Source: Rhodobacterales bacterium (GTDB taxonomy: Bacteria > Pseudomonadota > Alphaproteobacteria > Rhodobacterales > Rhodobacteraceae). From it: a stretch of DNA of 64,000 bases. The notes below the pieces were generated by a model that worked only from the letters and a program-made list of their open reading frames with translations, was not told where the DNA came from and ran no database searches. The stretch spans positions 1 through 64,000 of the forward strand of contig JANYFE010000057.1 of the NCBI GenBank assembly GCA_025362795.1. Reading direction: 5' to 3'. Both the position numbers and the translations under genes were made by a program. This document shows, piece by piece, positions 1-7,874 of the stretch. Position 1 is the stretch's first letter. Every line of letters starts with the position of its first letter.

Positions 1-2
1 CC

Positions 3-377
3 GTCATCGTCTCCACGCCGCAGGACGTGGCGCTGATCGACGCCAAGCGCGGCGTCAAGATGTTCGAGAAGGTCAATGTCCCGGTGCTGGGCCTGATCGA
101 GAACATGTCCTTCTTCTGCTGCCCGAAATGCGGCGAGCGCACGGAAATCTTCGGCCATGGTGGCGCCCGCGCCGAGGCCGGCCGCATGGGCGTGGAGTTC
201 CTCGGCGAACTGCCGCTGAAGCTGTCCATCCGCGAGTTGGCCGATGCCGGCACACCGATCGTCGCCGCCCGGCCGGAAACCGAGGAAGCCGGCCACTACC
301 GCGCAATCGCTGCCCGACTGTGGGACAAGCTGAACGGCGTGGCGAACAAGGCCGGCCCGCGCATCGTCATTGAGTGA
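3..377 (+). CDS. apbC: Mrp/ApbC-type Fe-S cluster carrier ATPase, C-terminal part
   Basis: Only the last 124 codons lie in the window; the frame is open from its first complete codon at 3. Visible are the family's STPQDVALIDAKRG segment and the CPKCGE motif with its CxxC pair, preceded by IENMSFF. These are hallmarks of the C-terminal half of Mrp/NBP35 P-loop proteins, which bind a bridging 4Fe-4S cluster as dimers and pass it to apo-proteins in the cytoplasm. The Walker A motif must lie upstream, outside the window. The product ends normally at a TGA after RIVIE. The family call is firm; the client proteins cannot be inferred. Confidence 0.9.
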   Translation, partial: VIVSTPQDVALIDAKRGVKMFEKVNVPVLGLIENMSFFCCPKCGERTEIFGHGGARAEAGRMGVEFLGELPLKLSIRELADAGTPIVAARPETEEAGHYRAIAARLWDKLNGVANKAGPRIVIE

Positions 378-459
378 ACCTTGCGCGGCAGGGCGGCAAC
401 ACCCGCCCCGCCCCGGCGTTCAGCGCCCGCCGGGGCCATTGCCGCCAGGGAGGCCACCC

Positions 460-870
460 ATGTCGCCATCGCAGTTGTTCAGCAACACGGCTACCACGGT
501 GGCACATGCTTCCGGACGGCCCAGCGGCTTCCTGCTGGCGCTGGCCGTGGTGCTGGTGTGGGCCGCCACCGGCCCGATCTTCAACTATTCCGACACTTGG
601 CAGCTGGTCATCAACACCGGCACCACCGTCGTCACCTTCCTGATGGTGTTCCTGATCCAGAACACCCAGAACCGCGATACGCAGGCCATTCAGATCAAGC
701 TGGACGAGTTGATCCGTGCCACCAAGGGCGCCCATAACGCGTTGATGGATCTGGAGGAACTGGAGGAGGCGCATCTGAACAGGTTCCGCGACAAATACGC
801 AGAGCTGGCCAAATCGGCGCGGGCACGGCTGGAGCGAGGCGAGGAAGATACCGACGTGCCGGACGCGTAA
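460..870 (+). CDS. Low-affinity iron permease-family membrane protein
   Basis: This 136-residue protein starts at ATG 460 behind an AGGGAGG ribosome site at 449-455; a longer frame from 370 exists but overlaps the upstream gene and lacks a good site. Two hydrophobic segments (about residues 23-40 and 47-65) are followed by the family motif FLIQNTQNRDTQAIQIKLDE and a charged helical tail rich in Glu and Arg. This matches the low-affinity iron permease family (PF04120), short inner-membrane proteins whose transport role in bacteria is assigned mainly from fungal Fet4. The protein is a standalone gene, convergent with purK. The family is confident, iron transport itself is not. Confidence 0.75.
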   Translation: MSPSQLFSNTATTVAHASGRPSGFLLALAVVLVWAATGPIFNYSDTWQLVINTGTTVVTFLMVFLIQNTQNRDTQAIQIKLDELIRATKGAHNALMDLEELEEAHLNRFRDKYAELAKSARARLERGEEDTDVPDA

Positions 871-912
871 AGGAGCCGTCGCCCCGGCGCGGAAGGTGCC
901 ACCATGCCGGAC

Positions 913-1989
913 CTAACGTTTCAGGGGGGTGACGCGGTTGACATGGCCCATCTTGCGGCCCGGGCGGGCTTCGGTTTTGCCATAAAGATGCAGGGCGGCG
1001 TTGCGTTCGTTTGCGATGGCGGGAAGTTTGGCGACATCATCGCCGATCAGGTTTTCCATCACCACATCGCTATGGCGCGCGCCATCGCCCAAGGGCCAGC
1101 CGGTGATGGCGCGGATATGCTGTTCGAACTGGTCCACAGCGCAGCCGTTCTGGGTCCAGTGGCCGGAATTGTGGACGCGCGGGGCGATTTCGTTGGCGAT
1201 CAGGCCGTGCGGGGTGACGAACAGTTCAAGGCCCATGACGCCGACATAGTCCAGCGCATTCAGGATTTTGGCGGCCAGCAGGACGGCGTCGGTGCGCTGG
1301 GTCGCGGTCAGTTTGGCGGGCAGGGTGGTGGTGTGCAGGATGCCATCGCGGTGGACATTCTCACCAGGGTCATAGCAGGCAACCGACCCGTCCAAGCCAC
1401 GGGCGGCGATGACGGAAACCTCGTGGGTGAAGGTGATGAAACCTTCCAGCACGGCGGGGGCACCCTGGAGGGCATTGAAGGCGGCTTTGGCGTCGGCGGG
1501 CGATTTCAGCCTGGACTGGCCTTTGCCGTCATAGCCGAGACGGGTGGTTTTCAGGATGGCAGGGGTGCCGATGCGGGCGATGGCAGTGTGGAGGTCGGTG
1601 AGGGAATTGACGGCTGCATAAGGGGCGCAGGTCAGGCCCTGCGCTGTCAGGAAGTCTTTCTCCAGCAGGCGATCCTGCGAGGTGGCGAGGGCGCGGCGAC
1701 TGGGGCGGATCGGTTTCAGCGATTCCAGCAGGTCAAGTGCTGCGGTGGGGATGTTTTCGAATTCGTAGGTGATGACATCGACGCTGACGGCAAACGCGGT
1801 CAGGGCGGCAGCGTCGTCGTAGGATGCCGTTGTCAGGGCATGGGCCACATCGGCGGCGGGGGGATTGGCGGCGGGTTCGAAGATGTGGGTTTTGTAGCCG
1901 AGGCGGGCGGCGGCGATCGACAGCATGCGGCCCAGTTGACCGCCGCCGAGGATGCCGATGGTGGAACCTTGCGCCAGCATGTCAGGCAT
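913..1989 (-). CDS. purK: N5-carboxyaminoimidazole ribonucleotide synthase
   Basis: PurK converts AIR, bicarbonate and ATP to N5-CAIR in purine biosynthesis. The 358-residue protein begins with the nucleotide-binding stretch [12 protein letters not shown], followed by an ATP-grasp fold with [35 protein letters not shown] and [13 protein letters not shown], and the C-terminal [14 protein letters not shown]. The proposed ATG at 1989 overlaps the purE stop (TGA 1984-1982); a second ATG at 1980 would shorten the product by three residues. The overlap means translational coupling with purE, whose enzyme uses the PurK product. Open frame continues upstream of the ATG only as purE overlap. Confidence 0.95.
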   Translation of the reverse strand: MPDMLAQGSTIGILGGGQLGRMLSIAAARLGYKTHIFEPAANPPAADVAHALTTASYDDAAALTAFAVSVDVITYEFENIPTAALDLLESLKPIRPSRRALATSQDRLLEKDFLTAQGLTCAPYAAVNSLTDLHTAIARIGTPAILKTTRLGYDGKGQSRLKSPADAKAAFNALQGAPAVLEGFITFTHEVSVIAARGLDGSVACYDPGENVHRDGILHTTTLPAKLTATQRTDAVLLAAKILNALDYVGVMGLELFVTPHGLIANEIAPRVHNSGHWTQNGCAVDQFEQHIRAITGWPLGDGARHSDVVMENLIGDDVAKLPAIANERNAALHLYGKTEARPGRKMGHVNRVTPLKR

Positions 1990-2482
1990 CACTCGGCTCG
2001 TCGGGGATCGAGGCGCTGAGCGCGGTGCGCCACGCATCGAGACGCTGGGCCAGTGCTGCATCGTTCAGGGCAAGGATACCGGCTGCCAGCAGGCCGGCAT
2101 TGGCGGCACCGGTCGGGCCGATGGCCATCGTGGCGACCGGAAAGCCCTTGGGCATCTGGACGATGGAATACAGACTGTCGACACCCGCCAGCGCCTTGGT
2201 CTGCACTGGCACACCGATCACCGGAATGCGGGTTTTGGAGGCCATCATGCCGGGCAGATGCGCCGCGCCGCCCGCGCCCGCGATGATTACCTTGAGGCCA
2301 CGGGTGACAGCGGTTTTGCCGTAGTCCCAAAGGCGGTCCGGCGTGCGGTGGGCGGAGACGATCTTGGTTTCGTACGGCACGCCCAATTCGTCCAGCACCG
2401 TCGCCGCTTGTTTCAGCGTTGGCCAGTCGGACTGGCTGCCCATGATGATTCCGATTTCGACTGGCCCAATTTCGACTGGCAT
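1982..2482 (-). CDS. purE: N5-carboxyaminoimidazole ribonucleotide mutase
   Basis: PurE class I mutase moves the carboxyl group of N5-CAIR to C4, giving CAIR. The 166-residue length is normal. The phosphate-binding [12 protein letters not shown] at residues 11-22, [22 protein letters not shown] and the [17 protein letters not shown] region are all present. A GGGAGC ribosome site precedes ATG 2482. The N-terminus carries PVEIG twice, from a 15-base tandem duplication. First gene of a purE-purK pair with overlapping ends; a long palindromic repeat lies upstream. Confidence 0.96.
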   Translation of the reverse strand: MPVEIGPVEIGIIMGSQSDWPTLKQAATVLDELGVPYETKIVSAHRTPDRLWDYGKTAVTRGLKVIIAGAGGAAHLPGMMASKTRIPVIGVPVQTKALAGVDSLYSIVQMPKGFPVATMAIGPTGAANAGLLAAGILALNDAALAQRLDAWRTALSASIPDEPSDA

Positions 2483-2537
2483 GGCTGCTCCCTGACGCTA
2501 CCGCTTCATACCAAGGGGCGCGGTGGTGACAAGAGCG

Positions 2538-2592
2538 GTGCGTGAAATCACGCACCCTACGGATTGTGGGTAGGGTGCGTGGTTCCACGCAC
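2538..2592. repeat. Dispersed palindrome, GTAGGGTGCG family, copy 1
   Basis: Two 23-base arms (2538-2560 and 2570-2592) pair with two mismatches around a 9-base spacer. The inner ends of the arms read CGCACCCTAC and GTAGGGTGCG. The same ends bound the palindrome at 17710-17772, so both belong to one dispersed family. Here it sits between ydcH and purE, both on the minus strand. Confidence 0.8.
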
Positions 2593-2597
2593 TGCTT

Positions 2598-2816
2598 TCA
2601 GGCAATGATGTCCGGGATCAGCTGATCCTCGATCTTGACGATCTGATCCTTGAGCAACAGCTTTTGCTTTTTCAGCCGCCGCAAGGTCAGCGCATCGGCC
2701 CGCACGCTTTCGCCAAGGGCATGGATCGCGTCGTCGAGATCGCGGTGTTCGCGTTTCAGCACCCCAAGCCGGATGCGGAGCATTTCGTCAAAGTTCAGTT
2801 CGGGCGAGGCATTCAT
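2598..2816 (-). CDS. YdcH/DUF465 family small protein
   Basis: A 72-residue, highly charged, helical protein. The pattern LGVLKREHRDLDDAIHAL, then LTLRRLKKQKLLLKDQIVKIE, is the DUF465 (YdcH, PF04325) coiled-coil signature. Family length is 60-80 residues, so the ATG at 2816 was taken rather than more distal codons in a frame open to 3473. No strong ribosome site is visible. Function is unknown in the family. The gene is divergent from hsp20 and is separated from purE by the palindromic repeat. Confidence 0.85.
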   Translation of the reverse strand: MNASPELNFDEMLRIRLGVLKREHRDLDDAIHALGESVRADALTLRRLKKQKLLLKDQIVKIEDQLIPDIIA

Positions 2817-2922
2817 GGCGGGATCGGCATCCACTGTCTGGTTGCGGTGACGATACAGCGATTCGGCCCCGGACGGCGAAGATTCTGGGGGGAAAAGCGC
2901 CCGGTTGTGCCGATTTCCGGCA

Positions 2923-2951
2923 CTTGCACGGCGGGCCGCAGCACCCCATAT
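2923..2951 (+). promoter_or_regulatory. RpoH (sigma-32) heat-shock promoter of hsp20
   Basis: CTTGCA at 2923-2928 and CCCCATAT at 2944-2951 are separated by 15 bases, matching the established sigma-32 pattern of CTTGAA, a 13-17 base spacer and CCCCATNT. The -10 element ends 63 bases before the hsp20 start codon. The location directly upstream of a small heat-shock gene supports the assignment. Confidence 0.8.
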
Positions 2952-3014
2952 TCCAACATGGCAAGGGCGCCTTCGGGGCCTTTCGCCAATGTCGCTTGAT
3001 GAAAGGGCATAAGC

Positions 3015-3428
3015 ATGACGAAACTGACTTTCGGGTCGCATCCGTTTCTGTTGGGATTTGAACAGCTGGAACGGCTGGTCGAACGCACCGCCAAGACCGC
3101 GTCGGAAGGCTATCCGCCATTCAACATCGAGGCGTCGTCGGAAAACACCTATCGCATCACATTGGCCGTGGCGGGGTTCCGCGACGAAGATCTGGCCATC
3201 ACGGTCGAGGATCGGCAGCTTGTGGTGCGCGGGCGGCAGGCCGAGGATACCTGTGAACGTGTCTATCTGCACCGCGGTATCGCGGCGCGGGCGTTTCAGC
3301 GCAGTTTTGTGCTGGCAGATGGGGTCGAGGTGGCCGGGGCCAATCTGGAACACGGGTTGCTGCATATAGATTTGCGGCGGCAGGCCCCCGAGACGGTGGT
3401 GCAGACCATTCGCATCGGGCGGAATTAA
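3015..3428 (+). CDS. Hsp20/alpha-crystallin family small heat-shock protein
   Basis: This 137-residue ATP-independent holdase has an IbpA-like layout: a short N-terminal region ending in YPPFNIE, an alpha-crystallin domain with YRITLAVAGFRDEDL, LVVRGRQ and the YLHRGIAARAFQRSF block, then a C-terminal tail ending TIRIGRN with the I-x-I anchor. These proteins keep unfolding clients soluble for DnaK and ClpB. A sigma-32 promoter lies upstream, so heat induction is expected. The DUF1150 gene follows after 11 bases, the usual pairing in Rhodobacterales. Confidence 0.95.
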   Translation: MTKLTFGSHPFLLGFEQLERLVERTAKTASEGYPPFNIEASSENTYRITLAVAGFRDEDLAITVEDRQLVVRGRQAEDTCERVYLHRGIAARAFQRSFVLADGVEVAGANLEHGLLHIDLRRQAPETVVQTIRIGRN

Positions 3429-3439
3429 GGAGCAGGAAA

Positions 3440-3667
3440 ATGGATGTGAAATACCCCAATTTGCCCGAGGCACAGCACGCGATCGTTTACGTGCGCCCGG
3501 TTCTGGTGGCCGATCTGCCCGCTGCGCTGCAAGAGCAGGCCGAAGGTTTCGAGACGATCTATGCCGTGCATCGCCCGAACGGCGAACGGCTGGCGCTGGT
3601 GGCGGATCGCAAGCTGGCCTTTGCCCTGGCCCGGCAGCACGATATGGCCCCGGTTTCGGTGCACTGA
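3440..3667 (+). CDS. DUF1150 family protein
   Basis: A 75-residue cytoplasmic protein with no signal or membrane segment. The pattern YVRPVLVADLP, then YAVHRPNGERLALVADRKLAFALARQHDMAPVSVH, is typical of DUF1150 (PF06620), a family confined to alphaproteobacteria and commonly next to hsp20. AAGGAGCAGG gives a strong ribosome site 8 bases before ATG 3440. Co-transcription with hsp20 and heat control are likely from the 11-base gap. Molecular function is unknown; a heat-shock accessory role is only inferred. Confidence 0.88.
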   Translation: MDVKYPNLPEAQHAIVYVRPVLVADLPAALQEQAEGFETIYAVHRPNGERLALVADRKLAFALARQHDMAPVSVH

Positions 3668-3784
3668 CGGTGCCTATGGCGGCCTATGCCTTTGGGTATA
3701 GGCGCCTGCAACTATAATCCTTTAGACCTCTGGTGCAATTGCTGCACGTGCATCCATGCCGCATCTCAGCGACAGGAAACAGCG

Positions 3785-3809
3785 ACCGGCGGGGCCTTTC
3801 GCCGGTTTT
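3785..3809 (+). terminator. Possible intrinsic terminator before the b561 gene
   Basis: A 7-bp stem (ACCGGCG/CGCCGGT) with an 8-base loop runs into TTTT. It lies 118 bases after the DUF1150 stop and 24 bases before the cytochrome b561 start, so it could terminate the hsp20 operon or act as a leader element. Confidence 0.5.
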
Positions 3810-3832
3810 CTGTAAAGCATGAGGTTGGATGA

Positions 3833-4315
3833 ATGCGAGTGAAGTCGGGTTACAATGGGTTACAGATCGGCCTGCACTGGGTGACGGCGCTGCTGATCGG
3901 AGCGAATTACTTTATCAGCGATGGCATGCCAGAAGCGCTGGATGCGCGTGTTGCCGGGCAAAGCGTGGCCGGTTTGACGCCGGTGTTCCATGTCTGGGCC
4001 GGGTCGGCCTTGCTGGCGATTGTGCTGCTGCGCCTGGTGGTGCGGTTGTGGTCGGGGGCGCCGGCGGAACAGGAGCCGCTGGGCTGGATGCAGCGGTCGG
4101 CGGGTCTGGCGCACTGGGTGCTGTATGGGATGATGATTGCGGTGCCCGCGTTGGGCGTGGCGGCGTGGTTCTTTGGCGTGGCACAGGCCGCTGACCTGCA
4201 TGTGCTGGTGATGAATGCCATGATGCTGATGATCCTGGGCCATGCCGCGATGGCGATCTTTCACCACTACGTGCTGCGGGACGGGTTGTTGCGCAAAATG
4301 ATACCGCTGCGCTGA
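3833..4315 (+). CDS. cybB: Cytochrome b561 family protein
   Basis: A 160-residue inner-membrane protein with four hydrophobic segments (about 10-28, 48-68, 92-112, 122-146). Candidate haem ligands are His15 (GLHW), His53 (FHVW), the AHWVLY His near 94 and the DLHVL His near 122, arranged as in bacterial b561 proteins, which oxidise quinol and can pass electrons to superoxide. GAGGTTGG precedes ATG 3833. Short for the family (usually 175-185 residues) but complete in pattern. Single gene, convergent with the RibD-like gene. Confidence 0.85.
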   Translation: MRVKSGYNGLQIGLHWVTALLIGANYFISDGMPEALDARVAGQSVAGLTPVFHVWAGSALLAIVLLRLVVRLWSGAPAEQEPLGWMQRSAGLAHWVLYGMMIAVPALGVAAWFFGVAQAADLHVLVMNAMMLMILGHAAMAIFHHYVLRDGLLRKMIPLR

Positions 4316-4379
4316 CGGCAAAGGCCGGGGGAGCCGTACCCCATGCCACCGGATATGGAACTGGAGGACTGGGCGGGTT

Positions 4380-4946
4380 TCAGGTGCGGTCGCGGTCGAA
4401 TGTCATGACCGCGCACGCATCTTCAAACCGTTGCACGTCCGTCAGTTTCAGTTGCATCGCGTCGGGCGTCTCTTCAAACAACCGCAGGCCAGAGCCGAGG
4501 ATGATCGGGAAAACCATGACGGTATAGCGGTCGATCAGGTCGTGGCGTTTCAGAAAATTGACCAGCGTGCGGCTGCCGTGCACCAGAATTTCGCCAGCCG
4601 TTTCGTCTTTCAGCCGGGCGATGGTGCGGGCGACATCATGGGACACAATCTGGGTGTTTGACCAGTCGGCGGACTTGAGAGTGGTGGATACAACAACCTT
4701 TTTCATCGTATTCAGTTTGTCGGCGAACGGGCCTTCACGGTCCGGCCAAGCCCCGTAAAAGCTGTCGTAAGTGATGCGGCCCAGAAGGGTGACTTCGGAA
4801 GCGAGGGTTTCCTGCAGCTTCCAGCCGAACTGTTCGCGGTCGGGGAAACGGCCAACCCAGCCGGTATGCGCGTAGTCCGGTTCGCCGCCCGGTGCCTGTG
4901 ATACGCCGTCGATCGACGTGAAGGATGTGACGGTGAGACGGCCCAT
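4380..4946 (-). CDS. RibD C-terminal/dihydrofolate reductase-fold protein
   Basis: A 188-residue cytoplasmic oxidoreductase of the RibD C-terminal/DHFR-fold family (PF01872). Seen are the N-terminal LTVTSFTSIDGVSQAPGG, LLGRITYDSF, KKVVVSTTL, ILVHGSRTLVNFL and the FPIILGSGLRLF block. It lacks the deaminase domain of true RibD, so it is not a riboflavin enzyme by itself; stand-alone members usually have unknown NAD(P)H-dependent activity. AAGGAGAATCTT gives a strong ribosome site. A perfect 11-bp inverted repeat lies upstream; its core is shared with sites before a VOC gene and doxX in this window, so regulation by a common repressor is plausible. Confidence 0.88.
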   Translation of the reverse strand: MGRLTVTSFTSIDGVSQAPGGEPDYAHTGWVGRFPDREQFGWKLQETLASEVTLLGRITYDSFYGAWPDREGPFADKLNTMKKVVVSTTLKSADWSNTQIVSHDVARTIARLKDETAGEILVHGSRTLVNFLKRHDLIDRYTVMVFPIILGSGLRLFEETPDAMQLKLTDVQRFEDACAVMTFDRDRT

Positions 4947-4979
4947 AAGATTCTCCTTGACCCGGCAAGGATAGCGGGC

Positions 4980-5009
4980 ACGTCACTTAGTTCAACAGCT
5001 AAGTGACGT
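4980..5009 (-). promoter_or_regulatory. Operator-like inverted repeat upstream of the RibD-like gene
   Basis: Arms of 11 bases (4980-4990 and 4999-5009) match perfectly around an 8-base spacer. The core TTAGTTCAACAGCTAA (4987-5002) lies 40 bases before the ATG. It aligns with 27799-27814 and 49628-49643, both just before minus-strand genes of a similar small stress-type class. No local regulator gene is present. Confidence 0.65.
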
Positions 5010-5012
5010 ACC

Positions 5013-5044
5013 CAAGAAAAACGCCGCCCCGGTGCAGGGCGGCG
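5013..5044 (-). terminator. Intrinsic terminator of the sulfate-activation gene
   Basis: Read on the minus strand, an 8-bp stem CGCCGCCC/GGGCGGCG with a 7-base loop is followed by GTTTTTCTT. It begins 28 bases after the sat/cysC stop codon, a standard rho-independent layout. Confidence 0.8.
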
Positions 5045-5072
5045 CTTGGCATTTTGCAGAAATAGCGGGGTA

Positions 5073-6779
5073 TCAGGCCCTGATCAGGCCCATGCTTTCC
5101 AGTTTCAGGATCACCTGATGGGCGCAGTGGTCAACGTCCACTCCGGCGGTTTCCAGCACGATCTCTGCCTTGGTCGGGACTTCGTACGGGTCGGAAATGC
5201 CCGTGAATTCCTTGATCTTGCCTTCGCGGGCCAGTTTGTACAGCCCCTTGCGGTCGCGCTTTTCACACTCTTCCACCGAGGTGGCGACATGGGTTTCCAG
5301 AAACGCGCCATAGGCCTCGATCATCTCGCGCACAGCGCGGCGCGTGGCCGTGTAGGGCGCGATCGGGGCACAAATCGCGATGCCGCCGTTCTTGGTGATT
5401 TCCGAGGCGACATAGCCGATGCGGCGGATGTTGATGTCGCGGTGTTCCTTGGAAAAGCCCAGTTCCGACGACAGGTGTTTGCGGACGACGTCGCCATCCA
5501 GAAGCGTGACGGGGCGGCCGCCCATCTCCATCAGCTTGACCATCAGCGCGTTGGCGATGGTCGATTTGCCAGAGCCTGACAGGCCGGTGAAAAACACCGT
5601 AAAGCCTTGTTTGTCACGGGCGGGCGAAGTTTTGCGCAGCTGGGTGACGACCTCGGGGAACGAGAACCATTCCGGGATGTCGACGCCTTCGCGCAGGCGG
5701 CGGCGCAGTTCGGTGCCGGAAATGTCCAGCACGGTGCAGCCTTGGGGCACTTCATTGGCGGGGTAATAGCTGGCCTTTTCCTGCACATAGACCATGTGTT
5801 TGAAGTCGACCATCTTGATGCCCATTTCGGCCTCGTGGGTCTTGAACAGGGTCTGGGCGTCATAGGGACCGTAAAAGTCCTTGCCCGCGCTGTTCTTGCC
5901 CGGCCCCGCATGGTCACGGCCGACGATGAAGTGGGTGACGCCGTGGTTCTTGCGGATCAGGCCGTGCCACACCGCTTCGCGCGGGCCGGCCATGCGCATG
6001 GCAAGGTTCAACAGTGACATGGTGGTGGTCGATTGCGGATACTTGTCGATCACCGCCTCGTAGCAGCGCACGCGGGTGAAGTGGTCAACATCGCCCGGTT
6101 TGGTCATGCCGACGACCGGATGGATCAAGAGGTTGGCCTGCGCTTCACGTGCGGCGCGGAAGGTCAGTTCCTGATGGGCGCGGTGCAGGGGGTTGCGGGT
6201 CTGGAAGGCGACGATCTTCTCCCAGCCGACCTTGCGGAAGTAGGTGCGCAATTCGTTGGGGGTGTCGCGGCGCGACTTGAAATCGTAATGGATCGGCGCT
6301 TGCAGGCCGGCGACCGGGCCGCCCAGATAGATCGGACCGGCGATGTTGTGCAGGTAGTTGACGGCCGGGTGGGCCAGGTCATCGGCGCCAAAGACCTTGG
6401 CGGCTTCGTTGGCCTTGTTCGGCGTCCATTTATCGGTGACGGTCATCACGGCAAGGATCACACCTTCCAGATCGCGCAGGGCGATTCTGGTTCCGGCGGG
6501 CACACCGTCGGCAAACTTTTCCGACACGTCCAGCGTGATCGGCATGGGCCACAGCGCCCCATCGGCCAGCCGCATGTTTTCGACGACGCCGGTGTAATCC
6601 GCCTCTGACAAGAAACCCTTGAGCGGGGTAAAACCGCCGTTCATCAGAAGTTCAAGGTCGCAGACCTGACGGGATGTCAGATCCCATGATGGCATGGTGC
6701 CCGCCTCGATCTTCAACTTGGCGGCGGCATCGGCGGAAAGGTAAAGTTCGGGAATGGGGGCAAGTTTGGAAATCGACAT
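5073..6779 (-). CDS. Bifunctional sulfate adenylyltransferase/adenylylsulfate kinase
   Basis: A 568-residue fusion activating sulfate in two steps: ATP plus sulfate to APS, then APS plus ATP to PAPS. The N-terminal two-thirds is Sat-type ATP sulfurylase with QTRNPLHRAHQELTFRAA (HxxH-like site), LIHPVVGMTKPGDVDH, HGLIRKNHGVTHFIVGRDHAGPG. The C-terminal domain is APS kinase with P-loop GLSGSGKST at about residues 399-407, the DGDVVRKHLS motif and YTATRRAVREM. This fused form feeds cysteine synthesis and sulfotransferases; a Stf0 sulfotransferase is in the same window. The gene stands alone, with an intrinsic terminator behind it. Confidence 0.95.
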   Translation of the reverse strand: MSISKLAPIPELYLSADAAAKLKIEAGTMPSWDLTSRQVCDLELLMNGGFTPLKGFLSEADYTGVVENMRLADGALWPMPITLDVSEKFADGVPAGTRIALRDLEGVILAVMTVTDKWTPNKANEAAKVFGADDLAHPAVNYLHNIAGPIYLGGPVAGLQAPIHYDFKSRRDTPNELRTYFRKVGWEKIVAFQTRNPLHRAHQELTFRAAREAQANLLIHPVVGMTKPGDVDHFTRVRCYEAVIDKYPQSTTTMSLLNLAMRMAGPREAVWHGLIRKNHGVTHFIVGRDHAGPGKNSAGKDFYGPYDAQTLFKTHEAEMGIKMVDFKHMVYVQEKASYYPANEVPQGCTVLDISGTELRRRLREGVDIPEWFSFPEVVTQLRKTSPARDKQGFTVFFTGLSGSGKSTIANALMVKLMEMGGRPVTLLDGDVVRKHLSSELGFSKEHRDINIRRIGYVASEITKNGGIAICAPIAPYTATRRAVREMIEAYGAFLETHVATSVEECEKRDRKGLYKLAREGKIKEFTGISDPYEVPTKAEIVLETAGVDVDHCAHQVILKLESMGLIRA

Positions 6780-6986
6780 CGGACGCTCACTTTTTGGGAC
6801 AACTTGTCAGGCGGGCCAGTGCCGCCGCTTGGGCGGGTTTTGACGGGCCAAGGTGAAAAATTCAAGCGGCGTCGGGCAAAAGCTGGCGAAAAAAGGCGAA
6901 AATGCCGCAGGACTGGAAAGTAGGCAGAAGGTGTTCCGCCGAAGGGAAGACAAATGGGTTGGCGTTCGGCGATGTGCGGTGTTGCC

Positions 6987-7023
6987 AAAACAAAAGGCCC
7001 CCTGCCGCGTGGCGCAGGGGGCC
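6987..7023 (-). terminator. Strong intrinsic terminator of the VPLPA-CTERM gene
   Basis: On the minus strand a perfect 10-bp stem GGCCCCCTGC/GCAGGGGGCC with an 8-base loop is followed by TTTTGTTTT. It lies 23 bases after the stop of the gene at 7046-7642. Confidence 0.9.
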
Positions 7024-7045
7024 AATCTTTCGTCAGACCCGCAGA

Positions 7046-7642
7046 TCAGACCCGCGGGTTGCGGCGGCGACGCAGCGCCCCAAAGCCCAAGAGGCTCATG
7101 GCGCCGGCCAACAGCGGCAGGGCGGCCGGAACCGGCACGGTGGCGGCGGTCACGTTAACCGTGGCGCGGAAGGCTGCCGGGTTGCCCGCATCATAAGAGC
7201 CGGTGTTTTCGACCACGAAGGTCAAAGTATTGAGACCCTTGTTGAACGCAGCGCCCGCATCGTTATAGGCGTGCAACTGGGTGAATGCGTCATAACCGAA
7301 CAGCAGGCTGCTGATCTTGGTGCCGTTCAGATAGGCGCTGGCGAAGTTGTCGACGCCCCAGAGCCCGCTCAGGCTGGCGGTCGCGGCGTCAAAGCCGTGC
7401 AGCGAGAAGTTCACCGAGAAGGTGACCGGGCTTGCCGCCAGATCCGCGTCCCAGACCCATTCGGAACTGGCGTCATTGGCGGCATAGGCGGGGTGGGTAT
7501 AGCCAACGATGGGGCCACCGGCGCTGCTGATAAAGGTGGTGCTGCCGGCAAAGGTGCCGGTCGAAAGAACGGTCGCCGCATTTGCCACGAAGGCAAAGGT
7601 CGTCAGGGCCGCCGCAAACAGGGTCGCTTTTACAAAGCTCAT
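7046..7642 (-). CDS. VPLPA-CTERM sorting domain protein
   Basis: A 198-residue secreted protein. A Sec signal peptide spans about residues 1-22 (cleavage after VANA). The middle is a Ser/Thr/Ala-rich, beta-type region with FSVNFSLHGFD and a lectin-like AYLNGTKISSLLFGYD stretch. The C-terminus has VPVPAALPLLAGAMSL, a hydrophobic helix, then RRRR: the VPLPA-CTERM variant of PEP-CTERM signals, recognised by an exosortase (XrtA-like) that moves proteins to the cell surface during exopolysaccharide export. No exosortase is in this window. Function of the ectodomain is unknown. Flanked by its own strong terminator, so a single-gene transcript. Confidence 0.85.
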   Translation of the reverse strand: MSFVKATLFAAALTTFAFVANAATVLSTGTFAGSTTFISSAGGPIVGYTHPAYAANDASSEWVWDADLAASPVTFSVNFSLHGFDAATASLSGLWGVDNFASAYLNGTKISSLLFGYDAFTQLHAYNDAGAAFNKGLNTLTFVVENTGSYDAGNPAAFRATVNVTAATVPVPAALPLLAGAMSLLGFGALRRRRNPRV

Positions 7643-7874
7643 GATAAATCCTCATTAATCACACTCGTGGCTGCAGGGCTAACGGAGGGCCGTGCGCAAT
7701 ACAAGAGGGCCGCAGCGGCCAAGATGGAAAATCCGGAAAGTGTTGCTTGACGCAGCGTCACCAGTCCGCATGGTTTTGTAGCGGTGGGTCTGGTGTGGAA
7801 TGGCTGCGGCCCGCCGGCGGCATGCCCGCAAAACAGGACCAGATGTCTGGGGGATTGCGTCGTGCGCGCGACGG

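Noticed and set aside
904-2019. A 371-codon plus-strand frame over purK
   Set aside because: Antisense shadow of a fully recognisable PurK; Gly-rich and without family features.
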